From Haberlea rhodopensis (lineage: Eukaryota > Streptophyta > Magnoliopsida > Lamiales > Gesneriaceae), in NCBI GenBank assembly GCA_907163345.1, contig CAJQUN010000400.1, positions 248,001 to 312,000 of the forward strand: DNA of 64,000 nt. Direction: 5' to 3'. How positions within the stretch are numbered: position 1 is the stretch's first letter; every line of letters starts with the position of its first letter. The translations under genes were made by a program, and so were the position numbers. The notes below the pieces were generated by a model. The model was given only the letters and a program-made list of their open reading frames with translations. It was not told where the DNA came from and did no database searches. Positions 34,877-46,661 of the stretch are shown piece after piece.

Positions 34877-37800
34877 ATGTCGATGTCAAGGTTTGAAGTT
34901 GAAAAATTTGATGGTAAGAATGATTTCAATTTATGGAGAGAAAAGATGACTGCCCATCTAGGTAACTTGGGACTGGATGATGCACTCAAGGGGGAGACCA
35001 AAATACCAAATACAATCTCTAATAAAGACGAGATTTTAAAGAAAGCGAGGAACACGATCATTTTAAGTCTCAGTGATCAAATTCCGAGAAAGGTTGTTAA
35101 GGAGAAAACAACCTGTGAAATGTGGAATAAACTAGAACAATTGTACATGACAAAGGCTTTACCCAACAGGATCTACTTGAAGCAACGTTTCTATGGTTTC
35201 AAAATGGATGAAGGAAAGTCTATAGATGACAATATAAATGAGTTTACAAAACTTTTATCTGATTTAGAGAACATAGACGTTAAAATAGATGAAGAAGATC
35301 AGGCTATTTTCTTATTGAATTCCTTGCCCAAACCCTACGACCAACTAAGGGACACACTCAAGTATGGGAGAGACACACTGACACTGGAAGAAGTGATGAG
35401 TGCAGCCTACTCTAAAGAGCTAGACTTGAGAGCAGCAGGCAAACATCAAAGGCAAGTTGGTGAAGGGTTAAATGTTCGTGGTAGAACCTCAGAAAGGAAG
35501 GAAAATGGGAATAAGGGAAGAACCAGTTCAAGATCAAGATCAAGAACAAAGAAAGTATGTTGGAGCTGTAATAAAGAGGGACATTTTAGAAGAAATTGCC
35601 CTCAAAGAAAGAACTACCAGAAGCATGATAACAATCCAATAAATGATACAACAAATTCCGCAAATTTCTTGGATGGTTATGAAGATGCAGAGGTGTTCAC
35701 CATATCCTGCAATGACCCGAAAGAGGAGTGGATCATGGACTCTGGGTGCACCTACCACATGTGTCCCAGGAAAAAGTTGGTTCACTGATCTCAAGGACTT
35801 AAGTTTAGGTCAAGTTCTAATGGGAAACAATCAAGCATGTAAGATACATGGCATTGTCACAATCAGGCTAAGAATGTGGGATGGATCAACAAAGAACATC
35901 ACAGACGTGAGATACATTCCCGATCTTAAAAGAAATCTAATATCCCTGGGATCTTTGGATCAAAAAGGCTATACTTACAAAGCCTCTGATGGTGAATTGA
36001 AGGTCCTAAAAGGATCTCTTGTTGTTATGAAGGGAAACCTGAGACAAGGGCTATATGTGTTGCAAGCAACCACAGTCACTGGAGAGGCTGGTGTCACTGC
36101 ACATGAACAAGACTTAACTGATCTCTGGCACAAAAGGTTAGGTCACATAAGTCTTAAGGGACTGCAGGAGCTTAGCAGACAAGGATTTCTGGATTCAAAA
36201 CAGATTAATAACCTGGATTTCTGTGAAAATTGCGTACTTGGGAAAGCTCATCGATTGAAGTTTAACACAATAAGTCACACCACCAAATCCACACTGGATT
36301 ACATTCATTCGGATCTGTGGGGGTCACCTAAGGTACCATTATCTCTATCTAAATCTCAATATTTCATTACCTTTATTGATGACTTCTCTAGAAAGGTTTG
36401 GATCTATTTTTTAAAAACCAAAGATGAAGCTTTAAATAGATTTAGCGAATGGAAAACTCTAGTAGAAAATCAAACGGGGAAGAAAGTAAAGAGATTAAGA
36501 ACTGATAATGGCCTAGAATATTGTAATTCTGAATTTAATGAACTCTGTGCAAATTCTGGAATCTTGAGGCATCGCACATGCACCTACACACCACAGCAAA
36601 ACGGATTAACTGAACGAATGAATCGAACTATAATGAATAAAGTGAGATGTATGTTATGTGAGTGTGGCCTTCCTAATAGATTTTGGGCTGAGGCAGCCTC
36701 AACAGCTTGCTACCTAATTAATAGATCACCCTCTTCATCCATAGATTTTATGGTACCAGAACATAAATGGCCCAACGTTAAACCTGACTACACCAACCTA
36801 AGAATTTTTGGATGCATTGCATATATTCATGTTAGTCAAGGTAAGCTTAATCCTAGGGCAAAGAAAGGAGTTTTCCTTGGCTATCCTAGTGGTGTTAAAG
36901 GATTCAAAATCTGGCTATTAGAGGAGCAAAAGTGTGTTATTAGCCGAGATGTGATTTTCAATGAAAATGAGGTTTTAAAGACTAACATGAATAAATCAGA
37001 TCATGCCAGCTCCGAGCAAGCTGAGCAACACTTTAAAATTCAGGTGGAGAATCAACACACTAATGATAGGTTTGAAGGGGAACCCACTGAAGATGATGAT
37101 CTTTGTGAAAATAATCAGCCACAAGAAGAAGAACATCCTGACTTGACTCATTCAGATGAACAACAAAATCAACCTCTTGAGGATTATATATTGTCAAGAG
37201 ATAGAGTTAGGAGACAAATTAAGCAACCTTCAAGGTTCGCTAGTGCAGACCTCATAGCTTTTGCATTAAGCATGGCTGACCTACTGGAATTGGACGAACC
37301 TAGAAGCTATTCAGAAGCCAAAAACACTAAGGATTGGCCAAAATGGAAGCTTGCAATGGATGAAGAGCTTGATTCACTTAAGAAAAACAAGACATGAAGA
37401 CTGGTAGACAGACCAAAAGGGAAGAGGATTATAGGGTGCAAGTGGATTTTTAAAAGAAAACCTGGAATCCCAGGAGTAGAGCCTGCAAGATTTAAGGCAA
37501 GGCTAGTTGCAAAAGGATTCTCTCAAGTTGAAGGTATAGACTACCATGAAGTGTTTTCTCCAGTAGTAAAACACACCTCAATAAGGATTCTATTAGCAAT
37601 CACTGCAGTGAAGGACTTAGAATTGGATCAGTTAGATGTGAAAACCGCCTTTTTACATGGTACTCTTGATGAGGAAATACTTATGACTCAACCAGAAGGA
37701 TGTGAAAGGGATACAACAGATGAAAAGGTGTGCCTGCTACAAAAGTCACTTTATGGACTTAAACAATCACCTAGACAGTGGTACACAAGGTTCGATGACT

Positions 37801-38861
37801 TCATGCTGAAAAATGGTTTTCACAGATCCAAGTATGATATTTGTGTCTATTATCAGCAGCTACAAGATCTATCATATATATATTTGCTCATCTATGTTGA
37901 CGACATGCTCATAGCATGTAAGGAGAGAAAGGAAGTGGAAAAATTAAAAGGACTTCTGAGTTCTGAATTTGAGATGAAGGACCTTGGCACCGCCAAACAG
38001 ATTCTGGGTATTGAAATTGTTCGAGAAAGAAACACAAGGACTTTGACACTTTCACAAGGAAGCTATGTTAAGAAAGTTGTCCAAATGTTTGGAATGAACG
38101 ATGCGAAAACAGTCAATACTCCTATTGGTGCTCATTTTAAGCTAGTATCTTCTAAAGAACATGAAACTGACCAACAGTTGAAAATGAACACAGTACCATA
38201 TTCAAATGCAGTTGGCAGTATAATGTACTCAATGATATCAACTAGACCTGACATTGCATACGGTTTAGGTTTGGTTAGCAGATTCATGAGTAGACCAAAC
38301 CTAGAACATTGGCAGGCTGTAAAATGGCTACTAAGATACCTAAAAGGAAGTGCTGATTTGAAACTTGTTTACTCAAGAGCATCTCAACCAGTATCTGAAG
38401 TAGTTGGATATAGTGATTCAGATTATGCAGCTGATATGGACAAAAGAAGATCTATCTCCTGATATGTGTTTACAGTGGGAGGAAATGTGGTTAGTTGGAA
38501 GTCAAGTCTTCAACACGTGGTAGCTTTATCAACAACTGAAGCCGAGTATATTGCTTTGACTGAGGCAGTAAAGGAAGCCTTATGGATAAAAGGATTTGTG
38601 AGTGAAATTGGACATGAACAAGGAGGTGTGACAATCTTTAGTGACTCACAAAGTGCAATACATCTGTCAAAGAATACCGTGTTTCATGAAAGAACGAAAC
38701 ACATTGATGTAAGATTACATTTTGTTAGAGAAGTCATTTCGAAGAACTTAGTTAAAGTTGAGAAAATTCACACAGAAGTGAATCCTGCAGACATGCTCAC
38801 AAAAGTGATTCCTGTAAACAAACTCAGACATGCATTGAGTTTGTTAAAAATTCAAGAATAA
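34877..38861 (+). pseudogene. gag-pol of the young copia element, one frameshift and two stops
   Basis: The likely start is ATG 34877 (MSMSRFEVEKFDG). Gag runs to a zinc knuckle CWSCNKEGHFRRNC near 35563. Protease has IMDSGCTYHM near 35733. Integrase has HKRLGHIS and CENCVLG (zinc site), FIDDFSRK, RTDNGLEYCN and NGLTERMNRT. RT has CKWIF, AFLHGTLDEEI and YVDDMLIA (near 37896). RNase H has DSDYAADMDKRRS, TEAEYIALTEAV and HERTKHIDVR. Lesions: a one-base gain in an A-run near 35773 shifts the frame just after the protease motif; TGA at 37395-37397 replaces an expected tryptophan before RT; TGA at 38460-38462 replaces an expected glycine in RNase H. All catalytic residues survive. An intact relative would be a single frame. 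Confidence 0.9.
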
Positions 38862-38923
38862 GGAATACAAGTACAAAAGGGTCCCTAACTGAATCAACTG
38901 GACTGGTAATATATATATATAGA

Positions 38924-38937
38924 CAAAGGTGGAGATT
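38924..38937 (+). other. polypurine tract of the young copia element
   Basis: CAAAGGTGGAGATT directly before the LTR start TGTGGAAATC. Confidence 0.85.
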
Positions 38938-38953
38938 TGTGGAAATCAGTTGT

Positions 38954-38984
<31 letters not shown>

Positions 38985-39487
38985 CTGTAAGATGATTGAA
39001 TGGACAGGATTAAAACAAGTTGATCCAATGGACAAGAGGGATTGAGTTTGCATATAAAAGGAAAGGCAGTAGAATACGGTTACTAGAGAGAGGTGAGTAA
39101 CGCATGCTTTCTAAAATTGCAACCAAAAGTCTTCTGAATACAGAGTGCGAGAGGATCAAGCTAAGGGTTCTTCTGCTTCGAAGATTACACGCGATCTAGG
39201 TGTTTTCTGCATCGAAACAGGGAAGAACAAATCCTAATTCTCTTCTCTAATTCCTGCTGTAATAAAGTTGACGGAATTGTGTTTAAATCTCTGTGAAGAC
39301 TTGTATCTTGTAATCGGTTTCTTGATCATAGTGGATTCAGTTAGGGTGTTAAACCCGAACCTTGGATGTAGGATCGTTTCTGATCTGAACCAAGTAAATT
39401 CGTTGTCGATTTACGTTCTTATCTTTCTGCATTGAATTTATCTTGATTGGTTAGTTTCTGGAATGTTTTCGTAATTGATTCTAAACA
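38938..39487 (+). repeat. 3' LTR of the young copia element (550 bp)
   Basis: Matches 34153-34694 with two substitutions noted by eye, and with a longer (AT)n run (38957-38984) that accounts for the eight-base length difference. Confidence 0.9.
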
Positions 39488-39782
39488 CTACCCAAAATAA
39501 AAAAATAGCATATCCCAATATTTTTTTGGAACAACTATTACAACTACTTGGGGGATAAAGACTCGAATACGAGACATTGGGTCGTAATTACGATAACGAG
39601 GCCAGATAGGCTACAAGCCGTCAGCCCAATGTTATACACACAATTTACTACTAAATTATATGGCTACACTTCACATCGTCTAATGAAAACAACAATTTAC
39701 AGCTTACAGTTTATAGTCTATTAATTTACACTTTATAATTTACAATTTACAATTATACCCCGAATCTTGTGATGGATTTATC
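39488..39782 (+). other. upstream region of the glycine-rich protein gene
   Basis: No ORF. It contains a short GC-richer segment (39540-39640) and runs of TTTACA-type words (39690-39755). The copia element ends at its left edge, so any distal promoter lies beyond 5.3 kb of inserted DNA. Confidence 0.5.
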
Positions 39783-39790
39783 TATAAATA
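39783..39790 (+). promoter_or_regulatory. TATA box of the glycine-rich protein gene
   Basis: TATAAATA, 71 bases upstream of the ATG, in the context CTATAAATAGG typical of plant core promoters. Transcription would start near 39815, leaving a 5' leader of about 45 bases. Confidence 0.7.
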
Positions 39791-39860
39791 GGGGCATACA
39801 TCTCAATATTTTCATCCAAAATCAAGCAAAACACATAAAATTTTAAATCAGAAAGTGAAT

Positions 39861-40811
39861 ATGGGTTCCAAGGCATTTGTTTTTCTTGGCTTCTTGGTAG
39901 CCATGATGCTTCTCATTTCTTCAGAGGTGGCAGCTATAGATTTGACTGACACCACAAATTCAGTGAAAACATGTAAACATTTCATCACTTTAGATCGAAT
40001 ATCTATTTTTTCTAAATATTTTGTTATAATTTTTGATACTTAGTTAGCCATATATTGCATATGTTTTTATGCTTCCAAAAGTTAAAATTATGAATTTTAG
40101 AGATTTTATATAATTTTACTATTTCACGAGAAAGGGAGGGATGTGCCTCGATCCCGATACCTCGAGGTCCTTAGTGAAGCTGGTGCCTATTGGACCACAT
40201 TTCCTTGTATCAATAGTAGATGGAGTACGTGTTCCTTATTTGAATGCAATATGAATTAACTTTTTTTAATATTGCTTAATACTATTACTATAAATTTTAT
40301 AGTAATTCCCACAATTATATTTAACTTACCAATTCGAAATTTGTTTTTTGGACTCCTGGACAAGACTAAATTATTAAGAAGCATTCGATAAGAAAGTTAT
40401 ACTGAATCTTGATTCCTGTAAATTTTTTTTTTGTGTATTTAAAAATGTGAATATTAAGTATACATAATGATGTGGGCGGAGGAAGGGTTGCGCCGGAGGC
40501 CCCGCAAAAAAATTAAAATTTATTTTACCCTTAATTTTTAATATTTTTTTTTCGAATCTCCCTAAATATTTTTCTTGAGCCTCTTATAGATGTGACAAAA
40601 CTAATCTCCAATTTTACTGAATTATACAGCCAAGGAAACTAAGCCTGAACCTACCCAGTACGGCGGCGGATACTACCCACCACGCGGTGGCGGTGGGTAC
40701 TGCCGCCACGGCTGCTGCGGCCATGGCTACTACGGAAGGCGGTGCAGGTGCTGCAGCTACGCCGGCCAAGCTGTGGATGCTGACTTTAACAAAGCCGAAA
40801 CACACAACTGA
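39861..40811 (+). CDS. glycine-rich secreted protein (GRP/nodulin-related family), two exons
   Basis: Exon 1 is 39861-39972 and exon 2 is 40630-40811, separated by a 657-base intron with a GTAAAC donor and a TTATACAG acceptor. Splicing joins a phase-1 codon and gives 97 residues. Residues 1-25 are a signal peptide (MGSKAFVFLGFLVAMMLLIS, then SEVAA), so the protein should be secreted, probably to the cell wall. Then come a short charged linker, a small glycine/tyrosine patch (YGGGYYPPRGGGGGY) and a six-cysteine tail (CRHGCC ... CRCCSYAG, then QAVDA). That tail is the mark of the plant GRP family (Pfam GRP, PF07172 as I know it). The glycine region is short for the family. The start is the first ATG after the TATA box. 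No lesion is seen, so it looks functional. The exact role is not established. Confidence 0.85.
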
Positions 40812-40883
40812 ATCGAGAAAGCGAGGGCAAGAAATAATATGCAGTGCTTAATTTGAAATAATACAGTTTGCTTGTGAATAACG

Positions 40884-41040
40884 AATAAAAAAAGCATGGA
40901 CAATGTTCAGACAATAATATCATTGTACGGACAGGGGCCATGCATGCACGTGCAGTAGCTGCGTATGGTACTGCACTCGTCTTTGTTTGAGTATGTGACG
41001 TATTTTCTGTGGTTTTGTAATCTTTTTTTTTATGAATAAA
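40884..41040 (+). terminator. polyadenylation signals of the glycine-rich protein gene
   Basis: AATAAA at 40884-40889 and 41035-41040, 73 and 224 bases after the stop codon. The T-rich stretch near 41021-41031 supports a 3' end near the second. Confidence 0.55.
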
Positions 41041-42183
41041 ACCTTTATGTATATTTTAGTCTCTTTTAAAATTCTTGAAATCAATGTTTGAACATAATGA
41101 TTCTATTAGTTATGAAAGGACACGAATGAAGTAAATTAACTTGCCAAGTGAGGATTTGAGCATGTTGACGTCGAAAAAAAAGTCAACTTCGAACGTTCAC
41201 ATATAATGGATTGCTAATTTGCGACCACTTCAAATATTGAAAACAACTCCAATTTACGAGAGGCGGAAGCATAATTTTTGTTTTTTTTATGTGACAAAAA
41301 TATTAACATAAAACATGGAGGAAAAAAAAAAAATTAGGCGTCAAAATAAGAGAAAAATGTAAATTTGGAGGGACAAAATGCAAATTTTGAAAGGTAATAA
41401 AAAATTTATTTATCTTTTCTCAAAAGAGTACAAGTGTCCTTCCTTGACTTAATGTCCCTTGGGTGGATTGCTCAACTCGATATACTTGGACGAAAACTCC
41501 TTCCTAGTGATGTCCTGCATAACTTTGCCTCATTAAACGAGCCTTCAAGTGGCCTTATTTGGACTTAGTTTATGTATTTCTGCCAAATTGCTTTACTGTT
41601 TTTTCATCGAAGTCAAAATAGGGTTTAAAAGACGTCTTAGTGCTTCATAATTAATTTGTAGCGGACGAGATGTGAAGGGATGTGTAAATTATTCCCGAGT
41701 CATGTATTATTTTGAATTTTGTCGAGAAGAATATTAAGGGTGAAATTCTTTTACGGGTCGGGCATGGATCACGGTCTATCCACCAATTCATACATACAAA
41801 TATAGCTACCGCTGGTACGTACAAGAATTTTCCCTATTAAAACTAGCTATAGATTGTTTTACATCATCTGACGAAGAGTCAAATCTCACATCGACTATTT
41901 ACTTGGTTGATATTATATTTAAGGGTTGCATCTTTAACCCTATAATGATGAAATGTGTCACCATCTCCGCCATTTGTCGCAATTCTAAGAATGTCATAAT
42001 TAAGAGGAGCATCAACTTAACCATATTTACATTTAACCGGTTCACTTAAATTATATGGTTTTCAAGCATATGATATTGAAATAAAAAAAGGAATATTTGA
42101 TGTATAAGATACATTGTATTAAATCTATGGGGTCAATCATGTATGCAATAATACCTGCAAGATCAATTTGGATTATATAATGA
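41041..42183. other. intergenic DNA downstream of the glycine-rich protein gene
   Basis: No gene, RNA or repeat structure is recognised. It has A-runs near 41318-41330 and short T-runs only. It ends at the LINE target duplication. Confidence 0.5.
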
Positions 42184-42200
42184 GTGTGATCAGTAGGCTT
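42184..42200. repeat. LINE target-site duplication, left copy
   Basis: GTGTGATCAGTAGGCTT, identical to 60793-60809. The poly-T of the inserted LINE follows directly. Confidence 0.85.
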
Positions 42201-43364
42201 TTTTTTTCATAACAAAAAACATATTAAATGAACGCTAGAGATACTTAAACCCAAGAGTTACAAAAATCCTACTCTAATACAAAGCCTTCTCCTAAAAAAA
42301 CCACAACACCGCAGTACTACAAAGCTTCTCGCGATCTCAAACAAATAAGTGAATGTTGAAACCAGTCTATCACAGAATAAGGATAAATGCCCAGTTTTTT
42401 TAACCGTAATCTAATGCCAAGATCTTATTTTCACCAACTTAATTATAGTCATTGAAGAGGTAACCTCATTACTAAACAATTTTTTATTTCGAGCTAAATA
42501 AATGCTCCAAATAACACATTCTCAAATGGTTAGCTACTCCCATTTCCCTACTGACCATTTAAAAGTCCCAAATGTATCCAGAAATTCTTACCCGGCTCAT
42601 CATGTACCACAGATATTGTCACACCCCGAGATCGGAACTGATGAAACCGTCGTTGCTCTCAAATTAAAAATTCAAAAACAACAAGCCTTAAATACACATC
42701 TCAAATAAACCCATCTTTTTTATTTCATAAACAATATTAAATTGTATTTACAACTGAATTGATAACCAAGTAAAACTGATTTGCAAAGCGATCTTAAACG
42801 AAAAACATAGCGGACATGTATACAAATAAAACTGATCTAAACATCCGCAACGGTTGACCTCTTGGCAACAATAGTTCACCATCCCCAAAATTTGTATTGT
42901 TCATAATCTTCTACCTCGGATTCATTCATATCTGGGGATGGGAGGTAAGTGGTGAGTGTTTGGATGAACACTCAGTAAATAGGAGCCAATCGAACATGAT
43001 AAAATACACACACACACATACACAATAATAAGGCCTTTAAACAGATTTTCTCAAAACAAATATTAAAACTGAACTGATAATTAAAGCAAAACCGAATTCA
43101 AATATTTATTGCTCTCATTGAGCCAAAACTGATATGCTCACCTAGAGCCAGAACATATCCGGTACCACAAATCAGAAATGATCTCAACATAACAAATCTG
43201 GTACCACACATCATAACTGATCTTATGGCTAAATAGATTTCATAATTTCAAAACAGAAAAACATAACTAATTTCCTAAACCGATATGCTCACCTAGGGCA
43301 AAACAGATCCAGTAACACACATCATAACTGATTTCACAACAGAACAGATTTATATAAAAACCCC

Positions 43365-43535
43365 TACATGTTCAAGAGGTGGTTCTCATATGTGTAGCAC
43401 ATTGCTCTTAATGTTCAAGAGGTGACTCTCGTACGCGTAGCACTTTGCCCCACCGGTTCAAGTGGTGGCTCCTGTCTTATGTAGCACTTTGCCCCCACCG
43501 ATTCAAGTGTGGCTCCCACATAGGTAGCACTTTGC
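43365..43535. repeat. minisatellite, about 50 bp unit, in the C4 LTR
   Basis: About three to four copies of a unit with GTTCAAGAGGTGGCTCTC followed by TGTAGCACTTTGCCCC. Just to the left, 43085-43345 holds a looser repeat of GGTACCACACATCATAACTGATCT-like words. Confidence 0.75.
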
Positions 43536-43979
43536 CTCTCATAGCCTTCATATTTCGAAGCGCATCTTTCATAAACTTTCAGAACTTAATCTTATATCTT
43601 ACTTTTCATGCTCAACTGAAATTTTAACACATACATAATTTTTCAAAACTGTAAGCCCACTTATAGTATTGAAGCATGTATGAACAAAATTAATATCAAA
43701 GCCTCCCCTTCATCCTTGCGTGAAGATTCTCGAAACTTAGTGTGTGCGATTGTGTGAGAATTTTGAGTTGTAGAGTTGCAGTCCAATACTTGTATGGAAA
43801 TCATCGGGTATTTATAGGGGTAAAATTCCAGGTGTTAAAGCTTTAGACATCCCTAATTAATTCACTCATTAACTTTCCCATTATTGCCCATCACTTGAAG
43901 CGGTTATAATTCTTTAATTGATGAGGATAATTCTTTAATTGATGAGGAGACGTGGGTTTGACCAAGTTTTTTTATTATA

Positions 43980-44300
43980 AAAGTTGGGCTGATTTGCATT
44001 GGTTGAGCTCATAGGTTGCTTCGTAGGTTGAGATGATGGACTCTCTTCCACAGCTTGAGAATAAGCTCAACTTGAACAGGTTAAACTGATGGCATAAGTT
44101 GAGCTGATTGATTTCCATAGGTGGAGCATAAGATCAACCTGACTATAGGTTGAACTGATGGCATATGTTGAGCTTGTGCATAAGTTGAGCTTCCACAAGC
44201 TGAGATGATGAAAAACTTGTCAAGTTGGGCTGATGGGTTGTTCCTCAAGTTGAACTGATTGAGCTTCTTCCACAAGTTTCTTACAAGACTGATCTGATTT
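43980..44300. repeat. GTTGAGCTGATGG short repeat in the C4 LTR
   Basis: Repeated words AAGTTGAGCTGATGG, AGGTTGAACTGATGG and similar at about 20-30 base steps, resuming at 45757-45825 on the other side of the inserted Athila LTR. Confidence 0.7.
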
Positions 44301-44340
44301 AGCATCACGATCGTCACGTTTTTAAACAATAAATTTCAGT

Positions 44341-45752
44341 TGTGTACGATGTATCCGCAAGTGCACGGTTGTCAAGTTTTAGTATGGTGAATTGGAGAAA
44401 AGGTTGTCAATCCCACATAGACTATTAATAAGTACCAAATTAAATTAATTTAACTATATTTAGCATACGTTATTGGGTGGTTATCAATATTAAAACAAAA
44501 AACAAACAAGAAATCAAAACTCGAAAAAGCGTGCAAAAGTCGAAGGAATTCAAATAGAGAAGATTTATCAAGACTTTGGTTCACCTATGCGATCCACTAA
44601 AATTCACTTATTAGTATTGATTGATTACATATATATCCAGGGTGACGAGTTTTACAATTTTATCTATTATACTCTTCCAATTTATAGTAAACCTAATAAT
44701 AATGTTCAATAAGCCACTCTCATATCCTTATTGAACAATCAATATTGCATTGAGATTTGTTAATACCAGCTTTCGATTGTGTACTCTACGCTAACATACA
44801 TGTATTTGATCTCATCTTCCGATCTCAATCTGAAATCCACGGCAAAATTTACTAGTTCATATAACAATATCATATTCCGATCTCAATCATAATAACTAAA
44901 ATCATTCAAAGGATAGCCAATACTCAAAAAGCATTAAGAACATAAATTATGCACAAGAATAATATGGAATCAATCAAAAACTGATAATTAAATTAAAGGT
45001 TGAAACATAGGATCCCCTAGTCTTGATAAAATAAAATAAGCCTAAAATCATATTCATAGAAAGATATTTAATAATATATTCAAGGCTAAACAACATCAAC
45101 AACTAAAAACCAATAAGTAAAAGTTCAGAAATACTAATAAACGCGTGGTATTGACTACGTGTGTTGTTCGTCTTCTGTCTCGTCTTTGGTTCCTTTCTTG
45201 GCTGCTTGAGAGTTGAGAGTAACCTGAATCTAGGTTAGAATTATGGCTGATTAGTCCTTTAGGTCGTGTGGTTTGAGGCTTTATAGTGGAGGAGGGATGT
45301 AGTTTCCTTATGGTACCCAAACTCTTCAAAAAGGTAATTGTTTTCGGAATTTCTCATCGACTTATCAATCTGTGCGAAGACTACCGATCGATCGGTCAAG
45401 CCTTGATTTTTTTCCTCGTGCTACGTGGTTTATCGATCGATCGATCGCTCATGAAAAACTGACCAATTAGTAAACTCCCAATTTTTGTTCTTCAGCTACA
45501 TTAAACTCCGATCGATCAGTGACATTCTACCGATCGACCGATGGAACTTTTTCTTCGAACCTCGAGATTTTGTCCATTCTTTGACCGGTTAGCTCGTTTG
45601 GGTCCTTTTTCATCATTTTTAGCCCATTTCCTCCACTTCCATGCACTTCGACCTTGATTTCTGAAACATTCAAAAACAACACAAAAGCTCGTAGTATCAT
45701 CCAGGAATCACATAAAAAGACATCTAAAAAGTGTAAAATCACATTTATCACA
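44341..45752 (-). repeat. solo Athila LTR inserted in the C4 LTR (1412 bp)
   Basis: On the minus strand it starts TGTGATAAATGTG (45752) and ends GTACACA (44341). The flanks TCAGT (44336-44340) and TCAAT (45753-45757) form a duplication with one change. It is homologous to the Athila-1 LTR over GAATGATTTTAG, GATTGAGATCGG, CGTGGATTTCAGA and ACTAAAACTTGACA. No internal DNA remains, so it arose by LTR-LTR recombination. Confidence 0.75.
45384..45542. repeat. GATCGATCG palindrome array 7 (solo Athila LTR)
   Basis: CCGATCGATCGG at 45384-45395, a longer (ATCG)n run near 45432-45447, and a pair at 45510/45532 (22 bp apart). This is the smallest and most decayed array. Confidence 0.75.
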
Positions 45753-45844
45753 TCAATAGGTTGAGCTAATGATTAGTATTAGTTTTGGTCATATAACTGA
45801 TCTGGCTTCATTTGGTTGAACTAAGTTCCCTACAACAAGTCTTC

Positions 45845-46661
45845 TATTGTGAAATCTTGAATTCAATTCCAGAATATGAATTACTTTAGATCAAAGAATC
45901 TTGTAAATGAATTATTCAAGTTCTATAATATCAATGATGTTTTCAAATGTTTCTTGAGATTACAGAAAAATTTGTAAGTTTATCATACCAACGAACAATC
46001 ACTCAATATACTTTTAACAAAAACAAATAATAACAAGATCTTCAGAGGTATTCCCAGAACATGTATGAATATGGCAGATTACCAAGATTAAACCAGTGAA
46101 TCTTGACGTGAATGTGCAGCAGATTGATTGAACCAATTCACCAGGTGAATGGCAAGGAGATCCTCTATCGAAGACTTCATTGACACACAGAAACCAACAG
46201 AACAAGAAAGAAATCATATTCAAGTCAAATTCTATAAACCATCCAGAAACAGACAATATGCATTTGCAGATTAGGAGAATAATGCAAGAAGAAAAGAAGG
46301 GCACCGATTTACGTGGTTCGGCCAAGAACGCCTAGTTCCACGAGAGTCATTGGTATTGATTGCCTTGATCAAGAATCCACCAGAATTCACTACATCACTA
46401 TTATGAATTACAATGCAACAGACTTCACTAACTCTCAATTGTATTGCTCTCTTATCTTGAATCTCGGCCCCTGTTCTTTTTCTCACTTTGAATGAATTTG
46501 GAAATGATCGCTTCCCCCTTCAGAACTCTTCTCATAGTAAGTTCCCGGTTGCAAAAATATTCCAAATTGATTCTTGAAAAGCCATTGCAACTGTCACTCC
46601 AAGTTCCTGGAACAAAGCTTCTAAAGTGACCCTGATTGTATAAGTTGATACTTTTTTAGCA
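45845..46661 (-). repeat. 3' LTR of the non-autonomous copia element
   Basis: Matches 57067-57865 with substitutions and indels. The minus strand begins TGCTAAAAAAG after the purine tract AAGGTGGAGAT (46662-46672). The low terminus is TATTGTG where the partner has TGTTGTG. Confidence 0.8.

Larger units (their letters stand above)
34153..39487 (+). mobile_element. young Ty1/copia element, complete but with a broken polyprotein
   Basis: 5335 bp: LTR 34153-34694, PBS, gag-pol, polypurine tract, LTR 38938-39487. The flanks CTGCC (34148-34152) and CTACC (39488-39492) form a five-base duplication with one change. Apart from the AT repeat length, the LTRs differ by eye at only two positions, so insertion is recent. 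It ends about 370 bases upstream of the start codon of the glycine-rich protein gene. Confidence 0.9.
42617..44340 (-). repeat. 3' LTR of C4, last segment
   Basis: It ends GGGGTGTGACA on the minus strand. A TATA box candidate reads CCCTATAAATACC on the minus strand near 43808-43820. The transcribed part downstream of it holds the tandem repeat at 43365-43535; upstream of it lies the GTTGAGCTGATGG repeat at 43980-44300. Confidence 0.75.

Noticed and set aside
40614..40805. 63-codon minus-strand frame over the GRP second exon
   Set aside because: Shadow of the GC-rich coding exon on the opposite strand; the plus strand has splice sites, a signal peptide and the cysteine tail.
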